NCBI GenBank assembly: GCA_937128475.1
Contig: CAKZML010000107.1
Location: 1-41,277, forward strand
DNA: 41,277 bases
DNA from: an uncultured Chromatiales bacterium
Lineage (GTDB): Bacteria > Pseudomonadota > Gammaproteobacteria > Steroidobacterales > BM003
Direction: 5' to 3'
This document shows positions 1-11,110 of this stretch, one piece after another. Position numbers and translations under genes: made by a program. How positions within the stretch are numbered: the stretch's first letter is position 1; the number at the start of each line of letters is the position of its first letter. Below the pieces are notes generated by a model, which was not told where the DNA came from, did not search any database, and saw only the letters and a program-made list of their open reading frames with translations.

Positions 1-77
1 TCCTCTCCAGAGCATAACTAATGAACACCCAAAAAGGAAAGAGTCGGTGACGACATATATATGGGAAAAGTTGAACA

Positions 78-92
78 GCGCAACCGGTGCGC
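78..92 (-). terminator. Weak candidate terminator hairpin after the FAD oxidase gene
   Basis: A perfect 5-bp stem with a 5-nt loop lies about 28 bases past the stop of the minus-strand operon. On the minus strand a short T tract follows it after roughly ten bases. The stem is short and the T tract is distant, so this is a weak candidate. The rest of 1-119 holds no gene that I can support. Confidence 0.2.
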
Positions 93-119
93 GTCAGGGC
101 GTCCGATGGGGAACTGGTG

Positions 120-1541
120 TCAAAGCACCTTGCCGGGATTCATGATCCCCGAAGGATCCAGGGCAGCTTTGATCGTCCTCATCAACTGAATCTCCGCCTC
201 ACTTTTGTACACAGCCAATTCATCGCGCTTGAGACGACCAATGCCGTGTTCGGCCGAAATACTGCCACCGTAACTGGCAATCACTTCATGCACCGCGTGA
301 TTTACGCGCTTGGCCTGCTCCAAAAACACCGGATCGCGATCACCTTCCGCAGGACTCAGGTTGAAATGCACATTGCCATCTCCCAGGTGCCCGTAGGAGA
401 CAACCCGACACCCTGGAACCAGTTCTTTGACCAGGGTCGTGGCCTCGCGGATAAAAGCCGGCATACGACTCACCTGCACGGACACATCATGCTTGATGCT
501 CGGCCCTTCGTGGCTCTGGGCCTCGGGAATATTCTCCCGCATGCGCCACATCGCCTCACGCTGGGCGCCGCTGTTGGCCAATGCGGCATCCTGGATAACT
601 TCTGATTCCAGGGCCTCACCTAACAGGGTCTCCAGCAACTCCTGCGTCTGGGCCTCATCCGTGGCACATGATAATTCCATCAAGGCGTACCAGTCGTATG
701 GCTGGTCCAGCGGATCTTTCACCCCGTCGATGTGACGGCAAGCCAGTTCCATGGCCAGGCGAGGTATCAATTCAAAAGTCGTTACCGCGTCACCACTGCG
801 CTCTCGCAACATGGACAACAGTTCCACCGATGCGTCCAGGTCTCTCAGCGCGACCATCGCCGTGCCGTAGGAGCGCGGGGTCGGAAACAGCTTCAGCACG
901 GCCCCGGTAATAATCCCCAGGGTCCCTTCTGCGCCAATAAACAGGTTCTTCCAGTCGTAACCGGTGTTGTCCTTACGTAAACCCTTGAGGTTTTCGACAA
1001 TGCGCCCATCAGGCAGCACCGCTTCGATGCCCAACACCAGGTCACGGGTATTTCCATAGCGAAGTACGGCAGTACCGCCGGCGTTCGTAGACAGGTTTCC
1101 ACCCAGGTGACAGGAGCCCTCTGCACCCAAACTCAGGGGGAAAAGACGCTGCACATGCTCGGCCGCTTCCTGCACCTGCACCAGGGTGCAGCCGGCATCC
1201 GCGGTCAAGGTGTAGTTCATCGGATCAACGCTGCGAATCTTGTTCAGCCGAGCAAGGCTCAAGACAATCTGTTCACCAGACTCATCCGGTGTCGCTCCGC
1301 CGCAATACCCCGTATTGCCACCGGCGGGCACCACGGCGGTGCCGGTTTCGGAGCAGAACTTCATGATCTGTGAGATCCGCTCAGTACTATCCGGTCGCAG
1401 CACCAGGGGTGTTGCGCCCTTATAGAGCTTACGGAAATCGACCTCGAAAGGTTCGACGTCTACGCGATCCTCGAGATAACCGCCCGGGCCTGCCAAATCC
1501 TTCAATCGAGACAGAATTTCATTACGCGTCAGCGTTGTCAT
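120..1541 (-). CDS. FAD-linked 2-hydroxyacid dehydrogenase (GlcD / D-2-hydroxyglutarate dehydrogenase family)
   Basis: This 473-aa flavoprotein probably oxidises a D-2-hydroxyacid such as D-lactate, glycolate or D-2-hydroxyglutarate to the 2-oxoacid, with FAD as cofactor. An N-terminal FAD_binding_4 (PCMH-type) domain shows PAGGNTGYCGG at residues 72-82 and the glycine-rich HLGGNLSTNAGG around 145-156. The C-terminal FAD-oxidase domain carries GHLGDGNVHFN at 384-394 and AEHGIG at about 430-435, the signatures that line the active site in this family. No Fe-S domain is fused, so electrons probably pass to a separate acceptor. The ATG start lies 21 bp after the purA stop on the same strand, so the two are probably cotranscribed. 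Family assignment is firm; the exact substrate cannot be read from the sequence. Confidence 0.88.
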   Translation of the reverse strand: MTTLTRNEILSRLKDLAGPGGYLEDRVDVEPFEVDFRKLYKGATPLVLRPDSTERISQIMKFCSETGTAVVPAGGNTGYCGGATPDESGEQIVLSLARLNKIRSVDPMNYTLTADAGCTLVQVQEAAEHVQRLFPLSLGAEGSCHLGGNLSTNAGGTAVLRYGNTRDLVLGIEAVLPDGRIVENLKGLRKDNTGYDWKNLFIGAEGTLGIITGAVLKLFPTPRSYGTAMVALRDLDASVELLSMLRERSGDAVTTFELIPRLAMELACRHIDGVKDPLDQPYDWYALMELSCATDEAQTQELLETLLGEALESEVIQDAALANSGAQREAMWRMRENIPEAQSHEGPSIKHDVSVQVSRMPAFIREATTLVKELVPGCRVVSYGHLGDGNVHFNLSPAEGDRDPVFLEQAKRVNHAVHEVIASYGGSISAEHGIGRLKRDELAVYKSEAEIQLMRTIKAALDPSGIMNPGKVL

Positions 1542-1562
1542 AACAGGCCCAGCTACCAGGTC

Positions 1563-3084
<1,522 letters not shown>

Positions 3085-3146
3085 ACATTTCCACGCACAG
3101 GATTATCCGGTGTCAGGGGTTTCCCTGGCCGGCAGTATCCTGTGAG

Positions 3147-4016
3147 CTATTTACCGTCCGCGGACTTCAGGAAGCGGAAAAAGTCGCTATCCGGCTTGAT
3201 CACCAGCAAGTCCTGGTCCGTTCCCACTGACTGACGATAGGCCTGGAGACTGCGGTAGAAGGAATAGAAATCCTCATCCTTCTTGTATGCCTCGGCATAT
3301 ATAGCCGCGGCACTTCCATCACCCTCACCACGAATCCGCTGAGCGTCACGATAGGCTTCCGCCAGCATCACGGTACGCAGGCGATCCGCTTCGGCGCGAA
3401 TCTTCACGCTCATCTCCGCACCCTCGGCACGGAACTGCTTGGCAATACGAACACGCTCCTGGCGCATACGTTCAAACACTGAACCACTGACTTCGTCAGG
3501 AAGATCGATACGCTTTACCCGTATGTCCACGATGATGATGCCCAACTCAGCCGCAACCGACCGTGCACGAGCCATCATTTCATCCATCAATTCGCCACGC
3601 TCTCCTGCCACGACCTCCTGGATCGTGCGCTTGGCAAATTCTTTCCGAAGACTATCGGTGATGATCGCAAACAAACGTTGGGATGCCATCAACTCATCGC
3701 CGGCAGTGGAAATATAGAAACCGGTCACGTCGCTGATACGCCACTTGACAAAGAAATCCACCAGCACGAACTTGCGCTCACTTGTCAGGTATCGCTCGGG
3801 GCGATTATCCAGGGTCAGTATCTGGTCAGAAAACTTGATGACGTTATTAACAAATGGAACCTTGAAATGCAGTCCCGGCTCGAAGTCCGCGCGGATGATT
3901 TCACCAAAGCGGAACTTGATGGCCTGTTCGCGCTCGTGAACCACGAACACCGACATACTCAATACCAGGAACAGTGCGCCCAACACGGCCAGCAATCCGT
4001 ATAAACGTGTTTGCAT
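3147..4016 (-). CDS. hflC: FtsH protease modulator HflC (SPFH/band 7 family)
   Basis: HflC assembles with HflK into a large inner-membrane cage around FtsH and tunes degradation of membrane proteins. The 289-aa protein has one N-terminal membrane anchor (residues about 5-27), then a band 7/SPFH domain, and a long charged helical region rich in Arg, Glu and Ala (about 165-240), as expected for periplasmic SPFH proteins. It is shorter than E. coli HflC (334 aa). Its ATG overlaps the hflK TAA by one base (TAATG), a sign of translational coupling and equal stoichiometry. Confidence 0.95.
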   Translation of the reverse strand: MQTRLYGLLAVLGALFLVLSMSVFVVHEREQAIKFRFGEIIRADFEPGLHFKVPFVNNVIKFSDQILTLDNRPERYLTSERKFVLVDFFVKWRISDVTGFYISTAGDELMASQRLFAIITDSLRKEFAKRTIQEVVAGERGELMDEMMARARSVAAELGIIIVDIRVKRIDLPDEVSGSVFERMRQERVRIAKQFRAEGAEMSVKIRAEADRLRTVMLAEAYRDAQRIRGEGDGSAAAIYAEAYKKDEDFYSFYRSLQAYRQSVGTDQDLLVIKPDSDFFRFLKSADGK

Positions 4017-5143
4017 TATCTGGTCCCCCTGCTGCGACGATCACTTCCACTTCGTATCCCGGGATTTTCAGGGATCGCTTCCGCGGACTCTACGCTGTCG
4101 GTCGATCCGCCCATAGAACGGCCTCGTGATTCCAACAACTTATCCATGGGCAGGTAGATCAGGTTTCCGCTGCCATCGGTATCGACGATGACCTTGGACG
4201 CATTACCCAGAACTTCCTCTATCGTTTCCAGGTAAAGACGCTCACGGGTGACCCCGGGGGCCTTCTGGTACTCGGTCAGAACCGCCAGGAATCGATGGGC
4301 GTTACCTTGTGCCTCGGCGATCATCTCTTCCTTGTATGCCTGGGCTTCTTCCAATTGCCGCTGTGCAGCGCCTCGCGCCCTGGGCAGTATGTCATTCGAA
4401 TAACCTTCTGCTTCCAAACGCAGGCGGTCACGATCCTCACGAGCCTTGGTGGCATCATCCACCGCAGCCAGCACCTGCTGAGGCGGCTTGGCGTCGATCA
4501 GGTTCAAAGACGTGACTTCGATGCCTGAACCATATTCGTCCAGCGTCAGCTGAAGCAGGTCCTTGGCCTTGACCACAAGTTCCTCGCGCCCTTCGCCCAA
4601 CACGAGTTCTGCATTGGCCTTACCCACCACTTCCCTGATGGCGCTTTCGCTCACATCCTGGAGGGTCTGGCTGGGATTACGAATATTGAACAAGACTTTG
4701 TTGATGTCGGCATAACGGAACTGCACGCTCATGGCGATATCCACGATGTTTTCATCCGCGGTCAGCATCTGGGTCTTGTAGTCAAAGCGCTGGATGCTCG
4801 ACACATTAACCTTTTCGACAGTTTCAATGGGCCATGGCCGCCAGTGCAGGCCGGGCATTGTTGTCCGGTTTGCCGCGCCAAAGCGCAGCACGACGCCCCG
4901 CTCCGATGCATCCAGCGAGTAAAACCCACCAGCAATCCAGGCGACCAGCAACAGGCCAAGGATGACAAGCACGCCTTTGCCGCCGCTATTCTTTCCCTCT
5001 CCGGAGCCTGATCCACCACCGCCAAAAATGGCGCCGAAGCGCTTCTGGAGATTACGGACGATTTCATCCAGGTCTGGGGGTCCTTCCTGACCACGGGGCT
5101 TGCCCCACGGATTCTCATCTTTTCCCGGTTCATTCCAAGACAT
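4016..5143 (-). CDS. hflK: FtsH protease modulator HflK (SPFH/band 7 family)
   Basis: HflK is the partner of HflC in the FtsH-associated membrane complex. The 375-aa reading starting MSWNEPGKDENPWG has the usual cytoplasmic N-terminus with PWG and a glycine-rich tract (residues about 44-58), one membrane helix (about 61-79), then the SPFH domain and a helical arm. An open frame extends 46 codons further upstream, but the ATG at 5143 matches known HflK N-termini and has GGAAGAAG in front. The C-terminus is rich in Ser, Gly and Arg. It lies 37 bp after hflX. Confidence 0.95.
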   Translation of the reverse strand: MSWNEPGKDENPWGKPRGQEGPPDLDEIVRNLQKRFGAIFGGGGSGSGEGKNSGGKGVLVILGLLLVAWIAGGFYSLDASERGVVLRFGAANRTTMPGLHWRPWPIETVEKVNVSSIQRFDYKTQMLTADENIVDIAMSVQFRYADINKVLFNIRNPSQTLQDVSESAIREVVGKANAELVLGEGREELVVKAKDLLQLTLDEYGSGIEVTSLNLIDAKPPQQVLAAVDDATKAREDRDRLRLEAEGYSNDILPRARGAAQRQLEEAQAYKEEMIAEAQGNAHRFLAVLTEYQKAPGVTRERLYLETIEEVLGNASKVIVDTDGSGNLIYLPMDKLLESRGRSMGGSTDSVESAEAIPENPGIRSGSDRRSRGTR

Positions 5144-5180
5144 AAATAATCTTCTTCCACTGATTGTATGGAGTACTGGT

Positions 5181-6518
5181 TCAGGCGCTGCCTGTCTGAA
5201 CCCCCGATTGTAGGAAGCTGAGGTCTGCGGTACAAGGCGCAATATCAAATCGCTGGGGATCCAGGCCCTCCTTGCTGACAAGACGGGCCAGTTTGCGCCT
5301 TGGAATCACTACCTGTAGCGTCCAACCGCCCTCTTCCAGTTCGGTTTCACCCTGGATGGCCGACAAGTCATACAGCAGGGCCCTAATTCGACCCTCTCCC
5401 GACTCCAGGTGTAAATCGCCCCTGAGCAATTCCCCACCCAGGCGCTCGTGCAGCGCCTGGAGAAGCAAATCGAGGCCCTCGCCGGTCACCGCCGAGACAA
5501 ATACGCTGCGCACCTGTCCCTGGCCATCCCGCTCAAGGCGCGGTTCATCACCAGAGAGGTCAATCTTGTTGAACACCAGGAGCTGATCCACGCTCTCTGC
5601 GCCGATATCCTCAAGCACTTCGTCCACCTGGCCGATTCTTTCTCTGCGCTCGGGATCATGGGCATCCACCACGTGCAGCAACAAGGTCGCGTCACGGGTC
5701 TCAACCAGGGTGGACTTGAACGCCGCGACCAGCTCATGGGGCAGGTCCCGGACGAAACCCACCGTATCCACCAGCACGGTTTCCAGCCCCGGGGCCAGCT
5801 CCAGCTTGCGCAGTGTAGGGTCCAGGGTGGCAAACAGCTTGTCCGCCGCGTAGACCTCTGAGTTGGTCAAGGCATTAAACAAGGTGGACTTGCCGGCGTT
5901 GGTATAACCAACCAGGGAAATAGTCGGTACTTCAGCTTTCTTGCGGGTGCGACGGCCCTGCTCTCGTTGCTTGTCCACTTGCTCCAGGCGCGCGTTCAGG
6001 GTGCGAATACGATTGCCCAGCAATCGCCTGTCGGTTTCCAGCTGGGTCTCACCCGGACCGCGCAATCCGATACCGCCTTTTTGCCGTTCAAGGTGAGTCC
6101 AGCCCCGGACCAGCCGGGTGGACAGATGGCGCAACTGAGCCAATTCAACCTGCAGCTTACCCTCGTGAGAGCGGGCACGCTGGGCAAAGATATCCAGAAT
6201 CAAGCCGGACCGATCCAGCACCCGGCATTCCAGGTGACGCTCCAGATTTCGTTCCTGGCTGGGAGAAAGGGAATGGTTGAACAGCACCAGTTCCGCGCCG
6301 AGCTGCTTTACGGCAGCTTGAATTTCATCGGCTTTGCCTGTGCCAACAAAAAAGCGGGAATCCGGGCGGTGTCTGACGCAGGCGATGGTCTCAAGGGGAT
6401 CAGCACCGGCTGAACGCGCGAGCTCTTCGAACTCGTCCTGAACATCCTTCGGTACCGCCTCACCCAGCCCAAGGTGAACGAGCAGTGCGCGCTCGCCACT
6501 ACGAGGACGTTCAAACAA
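5181..6518 (-). CDS. hflX: Ribosome-splitting GTPase HflX
   Basis: HflX is a GTPase that binds and splits stalled or idle 70S ribosomes, notably under heat stress. The 445-aa protein has the N-terminal HflX nucleotide-binding-like domain (residues about 10-130), the linker motif GGIGLRGPGETQLE at 148-161, then an Obg-type G domain: G1 GYTNAGKST at 204-212, DTVGF at 251-255 and NKID at 317-320. It follows hfq by 26 bp in the usual hfq-hflX-hflK-hflC order. E. coli HflX is 426 aa, so the length is normal. Confidence 0.96.
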   Translation of the reverse strand: MFERPRSGERALLVHLGLGEAVPKDVQDEFEELARSAGADPLETIACVRHRPDSRFFVGTGKADEIQAAVKQLGAELVLFNHSLSPSQERNLERHLECRVLDRSGLILDIFAQRARSHEGKLQVELAQLRHLSTRLVRGWTHLERQKGGIGLRGPGETQLETDRRLLGNRIRTLNARLEQVDKQREQGRRTRKKAEVPTISLVGYTNAGKSTLFNALTNSEVYAADKLFATLDPTLRKLELAPGLETVLVDTVGFVRDLPHELVAAFKSTLVETRDATLLLHVVDAHDPERRERIGQVDEVLEDIGAESVDQLLVFNKIDLSGDEPRLERDGQGQVRSVFVSAVTGEGLDLLLQALHERLGGELLRGDLHLESGEGRIRALLYDLSAIQGETELEEGGWTLQVVIPRRKLARLVSKEGLDPQRFDIAPCTADLSFLQSGVQTGSA

Positions 6519-6544
6519 TTGGGCTCTCCCGGGGCAGAAAGCCC

Positions 6545-6790
6545 CTAGTCAGCCTCGACAATTTCTTCGTCGCCCATAGGAACGCGGACATTCCGCGCAG
6601 GAACAACAGTAGAAATAGCGTGCTTATAGACCATCTGGCTGACCGAGTTACGCAGTAACACCACGAACTGATCAAATGATTCGACCTGGCCCTGCAACTT
6701 GATGCCATTGACAAGGTAAATTGACACTGGAACTTTTTCTTTACGCAGGGCGTTCAAAAAAGGATCTTGCAGCGATTGACCTTTGGCCAT
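6545..6790 (-). CDS. hfq: RNA chaperone Hfq
   Basis: Hfq is a hexameric Sm-like protein that pairs small RNAs with mRNAs and binds poly(A) tails. The 81-aa protein begins [15 protein letters not shown], nearly identical to E. coli. It contains the Sm1 region and the Sm2 signature YKHAIST near residue 55. The C-terminal tail is short and acidic (GDEEIVEAD at the end) rather than the long E. coli type, close to the Pseudomonas length. The ATG is preceded by AAGGAGACAACG, a strong ribosome binding site. The open frame runs upstream but without resemblance to any protein. Confidence 0.97.
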   Translation of the reverse strand: MAKGQSLQDPFLNALRKEKVPVSIYLVNGIKLQGQVESFDQFVVLLRNSVSQMVYKHAISTVVPARNVRVPMGDEEIVEAD

Positions 6791-6884
6791 CGTTGTCTCC
6801 TTGATAGTTAACATACTCAGTATCCCCGGGGCAGCTGAGTTCAATTCTATCGATCGGTCATTACTTCCCGCCGACCGGACAGGA

Positions 6885-6893
6885 ATTGTATCA
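6885..6893 (-). promoter_or_regulatory. Extended -10 promoter candidate for hfq
   Basis: In the 137-bp gap between miaA and hfq the minus strand reads TGATACAAT, that is TG, one base, then TACAAT (five of six matches to the -10 consensus). Extended -10 promoters need little -35 sequence, and no good -35 is seen. Transcription would start near 6878 and give an 88-nt leader before the hfq ATG. An hfq promoter downstream of miaA is plausible because E. coli hfq also has its own promoters in this cluster. Confidence 0.4.
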
Positions 6894-6927
6894 CAGGCTT
6901 GGACATCACCATCTACTAATATGGGGT

Positions 6928-7872
6928 TTATATGGCTTTTCCAGCCATTCCCACTGCGCGGTAAACCTGCTCGCGAGCCGCCGGATCCAGTGCGTCCAGG
7001 CAAACCAGATTCTGCTGGGATCGCATCCAGGTATATTGCCGCTTGGCCAGCTGCCGGGTGGCGGCCAATGCGCTGGCACAGGCATCATCCAGACTCTTGC
7101 CACCGCTCAAATGCTCCAACAGCTGCCGGTAGCCCACCGCCCGCATGGACGGAAGATCTGGCGAGAACCCGGGACGGGCCGCCAGCCCCCGCACTTCCTC
7201 AAGAAACCCCTGCTCCATCATCTGCTCAAATCGCTGGGCAATCAGCCGGTGCAACAGCTTCCTGTCCTCCAACCAGAGGGCAAATTTCCTGACCTCAAAT
7301 GGCAAGACCTGGGATTCAGCCCTGGCGTGCAGGTCGGTCAAACTCTCACCACTGAGGTGATGAACCTCCAGGGCCCGTTGGATACGCTGAGAATCTGCAG
7401 GCTGAATTCTTTGGGCCGACTCGGGATCAACCTTGGCCAACTCTGCATGCAAGACTTCCCAGCCCTGGCCGGCAGCTCGCTCATCCAGTTGCCGCCGGTA
7501 GTCGGGATCTGCCTGGGGCAAGGGGGCGATCCCCTGCTCCAGAACCCGGTAATACAGCATGGTTCCGCCCACCAGCACAGGCACTTTTCCGGCCCGGTGG
7601 ATGTCATCGATTGCCTGCAGGGCGTCCCGCCGGAACTCACCAGCGGAATAACTTTGCTCCGGATCCCGGATATCAATCAATCGATGGGGGGCACGAGCAA
7701 GGGTCTCAGCATCGGGTTTCGCGGTACCTATATCCATCCCCCGGTACACCAGGGCTGAATCCACACTGACAAGCTCGCAGTCGTGTTTCTCTGCCAGGTC
7801 CACCGCCAGGCTGGTCTTGCCCGAGGCCGTCGCACCCATGAGAAAAATCACCGTCGGACGCGAATCATCCAT
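6928..7872 (-). CDS. miaA: tRNA dimethylallyltransferase
   Basis: MiaA transfers a dimethylallyl group to N6 of A37 in tRNAs that read codons beginning with U, the first step of ms2i6A synthesis. The 314-aa protein has the P-loop GATASGKT at residues 13-20, the following [18 protein letters not shown] segment where the Asp and Ser contact substrate, the VGGTMLYY motif near 105-112, and the C-terminal [12 protein letters not shown] tRNA-binding stretch. It starts two bases after the mutL stop, so it is very likely cotranscribed with it. Confidence 0.97.
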   Translation of the reverse strand: MDDSRPTVIFLMGATASGKTSLAVDLAEKHDCELVSVDSALVYRGMDIGTAKPDAETLARAPHRLIDIRDPEQSYSAGEFRRDALQAIDDIHRAGKVPVLVGGTMLYYRVLEQGIAPLPQADPDYRRQLDERAAGQGWEVLHAELAKVDPESAQRIQPADSQRIQRALEVHHLSGESLTDLHARAESQVLPFEVRKFALWLEDRKLLHRLIAQRFEQMMEQGFLEEVRGLAARPGFSPDLPSMRAVGYRQLLEHLSGGKSLDDACASALAATRQLAKRQYTWMRSQQNLVCLDALDPAAREQVYRAVGMAGKAI

Positions 7873-7874
7873 TG

Positions 7875-9689
7875 CTAGCGTCCGCGCAGGAACAACTTGT
7901 CCATCTCAGCCATGCTTATCTGGGTCCAGGTTGGCCTGCCGTGATTACACTGATCGGCCCTGTCTGTAGTCTCCATTTCTCTGAGCAAGGCGTTCATTTC
8001 ATCCAGACTTAAACGACGATTAGCCCTGACCGAGCCATGGCAGGCCATGGTGGATAACAGCTCGTTACTCGCCTCTTCCAGGCGCCGGGTCTCTCCGTGT
8101 TCAGTCAAATCTGCCAACACATCCCGGACCAGTTGATCGACATCCACATCCCGTAACAGCGCCGGCACCTGCCGGATCGTAATACTGGATGGGCCAGTCC
8201 TGCCTACCTCAAATCCCAGCTCTGCAAACCATTCAGCCCGCTGCTCTGCCAGGTCCGCCTCGCGCTCCGAGACGGCAATGGCCAGCGGCACCAGCATGGG
8301 CTGCGCCTTGATCGCCCCCTCTGCCATGGATCGCTTGAGCCGCTCGTAAGTGATGCGCTCATGGGCCGCATGCATATCCACCACCACCAGGCCCGACTGG
8401 TTTTGCGCCAGGATATAGACCCCGTGCAACTGGGCAACCGCGAAGCCCAGGGGATACTCGGACTGCTCCGGGGGAGCAGCCACGTCCGGACCCTGGGCGG
8501 AGGGATGAAGATTTGCATAGGCGCGTATTTGCTCCCGCACCGAGGTACTTCCCCGGTGGCCAGCCTGGGGCGCCTGGCCACTGCCAAGCAAAAGACTCAT
8601 TGGTTGCTGGGATGTCGGCACAGATACCGACTCGCCCTCAAACATCCGGGTAGGCGACTGCATGCCCGGGGACTCCGGAGCCTGAGATCCCGGTCTCGTC
8701 TGGGCCAGGGCCTGCTCGGCGGTGCGATACAGGAATCCATGCACCATGCGGCTGTCCCTGAAACGCACCTCTTGCTTGGTGGGATGGGCATTCACATCCA
8801 CCAGCGCAGGATTCATTTCAATAAACAACACATAGGCCGGCTGACGACCGTGGAACAACACATCCCTGTAGCCCATTTTCAGGGCATGAGAGACCAGCTT
8901 GTCCCGAATCATTCGGCCGTTCACATAGACGTGCTGCAAGTCAGGCTGACTTCGAGAAAACGTGGGCAACCCCAACCAGCCCCACAGGCGCATTCCTGCC
9001 GCCTCGTGATCCACAAACAGGCACTGCTCGGCGAAGGCGCTGCCGCATACATCGGCGACCCGTTGTTCCCTGGCCGCCTGGTCCAGTGCGGCGGGCAATC
9101 TCAGCACCGGCTTACGCTGATGCAGCAGCCTGAATTCAACCTCGAAATTACCCAGGGCAAGTCGCCTGATCAACTTGTCAATATGGCCGAACTCGGTGCG
9201 CTCGGTACGCATGAACTTGCGCCTGGCGGGTACGTTGTAAAACAGGTCCTGGACGTCGATGGTGGTTCCCGGTGCATTCGCATCGGGCACCGGTTCGCTG
9301 ATCACACCCTGGTCAGCCGACACTTTCCATCCATGCTCGGCGTCGGCCTGCCTGGAGGCCAGGCTCAATCGGGCAACCGAGGCAATACTGGGCAGCGCTT
9401 CTCCCCTGAACCCCAGGGTCAACACCTGCTCCAGGTCTTCCATGCTGGCGATCTTGCTGGTCGCGTGCCTGGCCAATGCCATGGCCAGCTCTCCCGGGGC
9501 GATGCCAATTCCATCATCGCGAACCCGGCACAGGCGCATTCCGCCCTGCTCAATCTCGACCTCTACCCTGGAGGCGCCTGCGTCCAGGCTGTTTTCAACC
9601 AACTCCTTAATCACCGATGCCGGGCGTTCAATGACCTCGCCGGCAGCGATCTGGTTTACAAGTTGGGAAGGGAGTTCTCGGATAAACAT
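7875..9689 (-). CDS. mutL: DNA mismatch repair protein MutL, endonuclease-motif type
   Basis: MutL links mismatch recognition by MutS to strand removal. This 604-aa reading has the GHKL ATPase motifs in order: ELVENSLDAG at residues 29-38 (catalytic Glu29), DDGIGI at 58-63 and GFRGEAL at 93-99. The C-terminal domain contains DMHAAHERITYE at 438-449, fitting the metal-binding D-Q-H-A-x2-E-x4-E pattern except Met for Gln, with ACH at 549-551 and CNHGRP at 581-586. These are features of MutL proteins that nick DNA themselves and are absent from E. coli MutL. The ATG at 9689 (MFIRELPSQL) matches family N-termini; a TTG four codons earlier is also open. No strong ribosome binding site is seen. Confidence 0.96.
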   Translation of the reverse strand: MFIRELPSQLVNQIAAGEVIERPASVIKELVENSLDAGASRVEVEIEQGGMRLCRVRDDGIGIAPGELAMALARHATSKIASMEDLEQVLTLGFRGEALPSIASVARLSLASRQADAEHGWKVSADQGVISEPVPDANAPGTTIDVQDLFYNVPARRKFMRTERTEFGHIDKLIRRLALGNFEVEFRLLHQRKPVLRLPAALDQAAREQRVADVCGSAFAEQCLFVDHEAAGMRLWGWLGLPTFSRSQPDLQHVYVNGRMIRDKLVSHALKMGYRDVLFHGRQPAYVLFIEMNPALVDVNAHPTKQEVRFRDSRMVHGFLYRTAEQALAQTRPGSQAPESPGMQSPTRMFEGESVSVPTSQQPMSLLLGSGQAPQAGHRGSTSVREQIRAYANLHPSAQGPDVAAPPEQSEYPLGFAVAQLHGVYILAQNQSGLVVVDMHAAHERITYERLKRSMAEGAIKAQPMLVPLAIAVSEREADLAEQRAEWFAELGFEVGRTGPSSITIRQVPALLRDVDVDQLVRDVLADLTEHGETRRLEEASNELLSTMACHGSVRANRRLSLDEMNALLREMETTDRADQCNHGRPTWTQISMAEMDKLFLRGR

Positions 9690-9756
9690 GGCGGACAGCA
9701 ATCAGGCTAAAAGGGCATGATGCCCCAAGGGAGTGTCGCCGCCAAACCGAACCGGA

Positions 9757-11076
9757 TCAGGTGGTGGGAATGCTCAGCACCTGGCCCACTCGAATCCGGT
9801 CATTGCGCAAGCCATTGGCGCTACGCAGGTTGCGAAGGCTCACGTTGTAACGATAGGCAATACCGGAGAGCGTATCTCCGCGCGCAATGACGTGTTTCTG
9901 GGAACCACCTGCAGGTCCCTGCACCTTCTGGGGGCCTTTCTGGGCCAGCAAGGTACCTTCAGGCGGCGCCTTGTTGAAGTAGTCCACCACGCCTCTGAGG
10001 ATTGCGTCGGCCACCTTCTGCTGATGTGCGCTGGAACGCAGGTTCTTCTCATCGGTGGGATTGGAGATGAAAGCCGTCTCTACCAAAATGGAGGGCACGT
10101 CAGGTGACTTGAGCACCACGAATCCGGCTCGCTGGACCTCCGAGCGATGTAGCTTGCCAACCCCGCCCAATTCCTGCAAAACCTCTTTGCCCGCTTTCTC
10201 GGCTCCGGCTTCCGTCAAATCCCGGTACATGTCCAGCAAGGCCTGGGCCACCATGTCCTCTTGATCACCCAGGTTCACACCGCCCCTGAGATCTGCAGCG
10301 TTCTCACGATCCGCTAATAATTTGGCCGCTTCGCTGGTAGCGCCTTTGTCAGACACCACATACACCGAGGCACCCCGGGGCTGGGCACTGTCCACCGCAT
10401 CCGCGTGGATGGAAATAAACAAGTCGGCGCCATTGTTTCGCGCCCTCACCATCCGGTCCCGCAGATTCAGGAATATATCGCCGTCCCGGGTAAGCACCGC
10501 TTTCATGCCAGGCTGCTCGTTTACCCGCTTGGCCAACTTGCGTGCGATCGCCAGCACGACATCTTTTTCTCGAGTGCCCTTGCGGCCACTGGCACCGGGG
10601 TCTTTACCCCCATGGCCGGCATCAATTGCAACAACTACATCACGACCAGCGCCCGCAGCTTCTGTGAATGTCTTCCTGGCAGTACGCTGGGACGAGGTGG
10701 ACAGGTCAAACAACAAGCGATGTCCATAGCCGCCACCGGGAGCCAGGCGTGACTCGCTGGCCTTGGCGGTCTCACTCAGGTCCAGCACCACCCTCAGATC
10801 TCCATTGGCCTGGGTAGCGGTACGAATAGATCTGACAACGCCCCTACCGGTGGCGATCTTTGCATTGGACGCTACCGAGAATCCGGGCAGGTCAATTACC
10901 AGGCGATTGGGATTACGCAGGGTCATCAACTTGGGCTTGGCCGAAGCGGTCATATCCAGCACCACCCGGGTCTTGCCCTCATGGTCGGAAAGACGGACAC
11001 CATCAAGCTGTCCACCGGCCCAAACCGACGATGGAACAAGACAACAGAAGAGGATTCCCGCTAAAACGCTACGCAT
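9757..11076 (-). CDS. amiB: N-acetylmuramoyl-L-alanine amidase with AMIN and LysM domains (AmiB-like)
   Basis: This is a periplasmic zinc amidase that cuts the stem peptide from MurNAc during septal cell-wall splitting. The 439-aa precursor has a signal peptide with likely cleavage after the WA at residue 20, an AMIN domain (about 24-120) that directs such enzymes to the septum, an Amidase_3 catalytic domain (about 155-380) and one C-terminal LysM (about 394-438). Zn-ligand motifs are visible: DAGHGG, REKD, SIHAD and VETAF. In E. coli the active site is blocked by a helix until EnvC activates it; an insert rich in Ala and Glu lies in the equivalent place here. The ATG at 11076 is chosen because it starts the signal peptide; the open frame extends 11 codons further. 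Confidence 0.94.
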   Translation of the reverse strand: MRSVLAGILFCCLVPSSVWAGGQLDGVRLSDHEGKTRVVLDMTASAKPKLMTLRNPNRLVIDLPGFSVASNAKIATGRGVVRSIRTATQANGDLRVVLDLSETAKASESRLAPGGGYGHRLLFDLSTSSQRTARKTFTEAAGAGRDVVVAIDAGHGGKDPGASGRKGTREKDVVLAIARKLAKRVNEQPGMKAVLTRDGDIFLNLRDRMVRARNNGADLFISIHADAVDSAQPRGASVYVVSDKGATSEAAKLLADRENAADLRGGVNLGDQEDMVAQALLDMYRDLTEAGAEKAGKEVLQELGGVGKLHRSEVQRAGFVVLKSPDVPSILVETAFISNPTDEKNLRSSAHQQKVADAILRGVVDYFNKAPPEGTLLAQKGPQKVQGPAGGSQKHVIARGDTLSGIAYRYNVSLRNLRSANGLRNDRIRVGQVLSIPTT

Positions 11077-11110
11077 GTGATCCGACCCACTAATCACGGA
11101 ATATGACAAA

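Noticed and set aside
8361-9710. 449-codon open frame on the plus strand, the longest antisense frame in the window
   Set aside because: It lies entirely opposite mutL, whose motifs are unambiguous. Its translation resembles no family and is rich in His, Gln and Arg as expected from antisense of GC-rich coding DNA.
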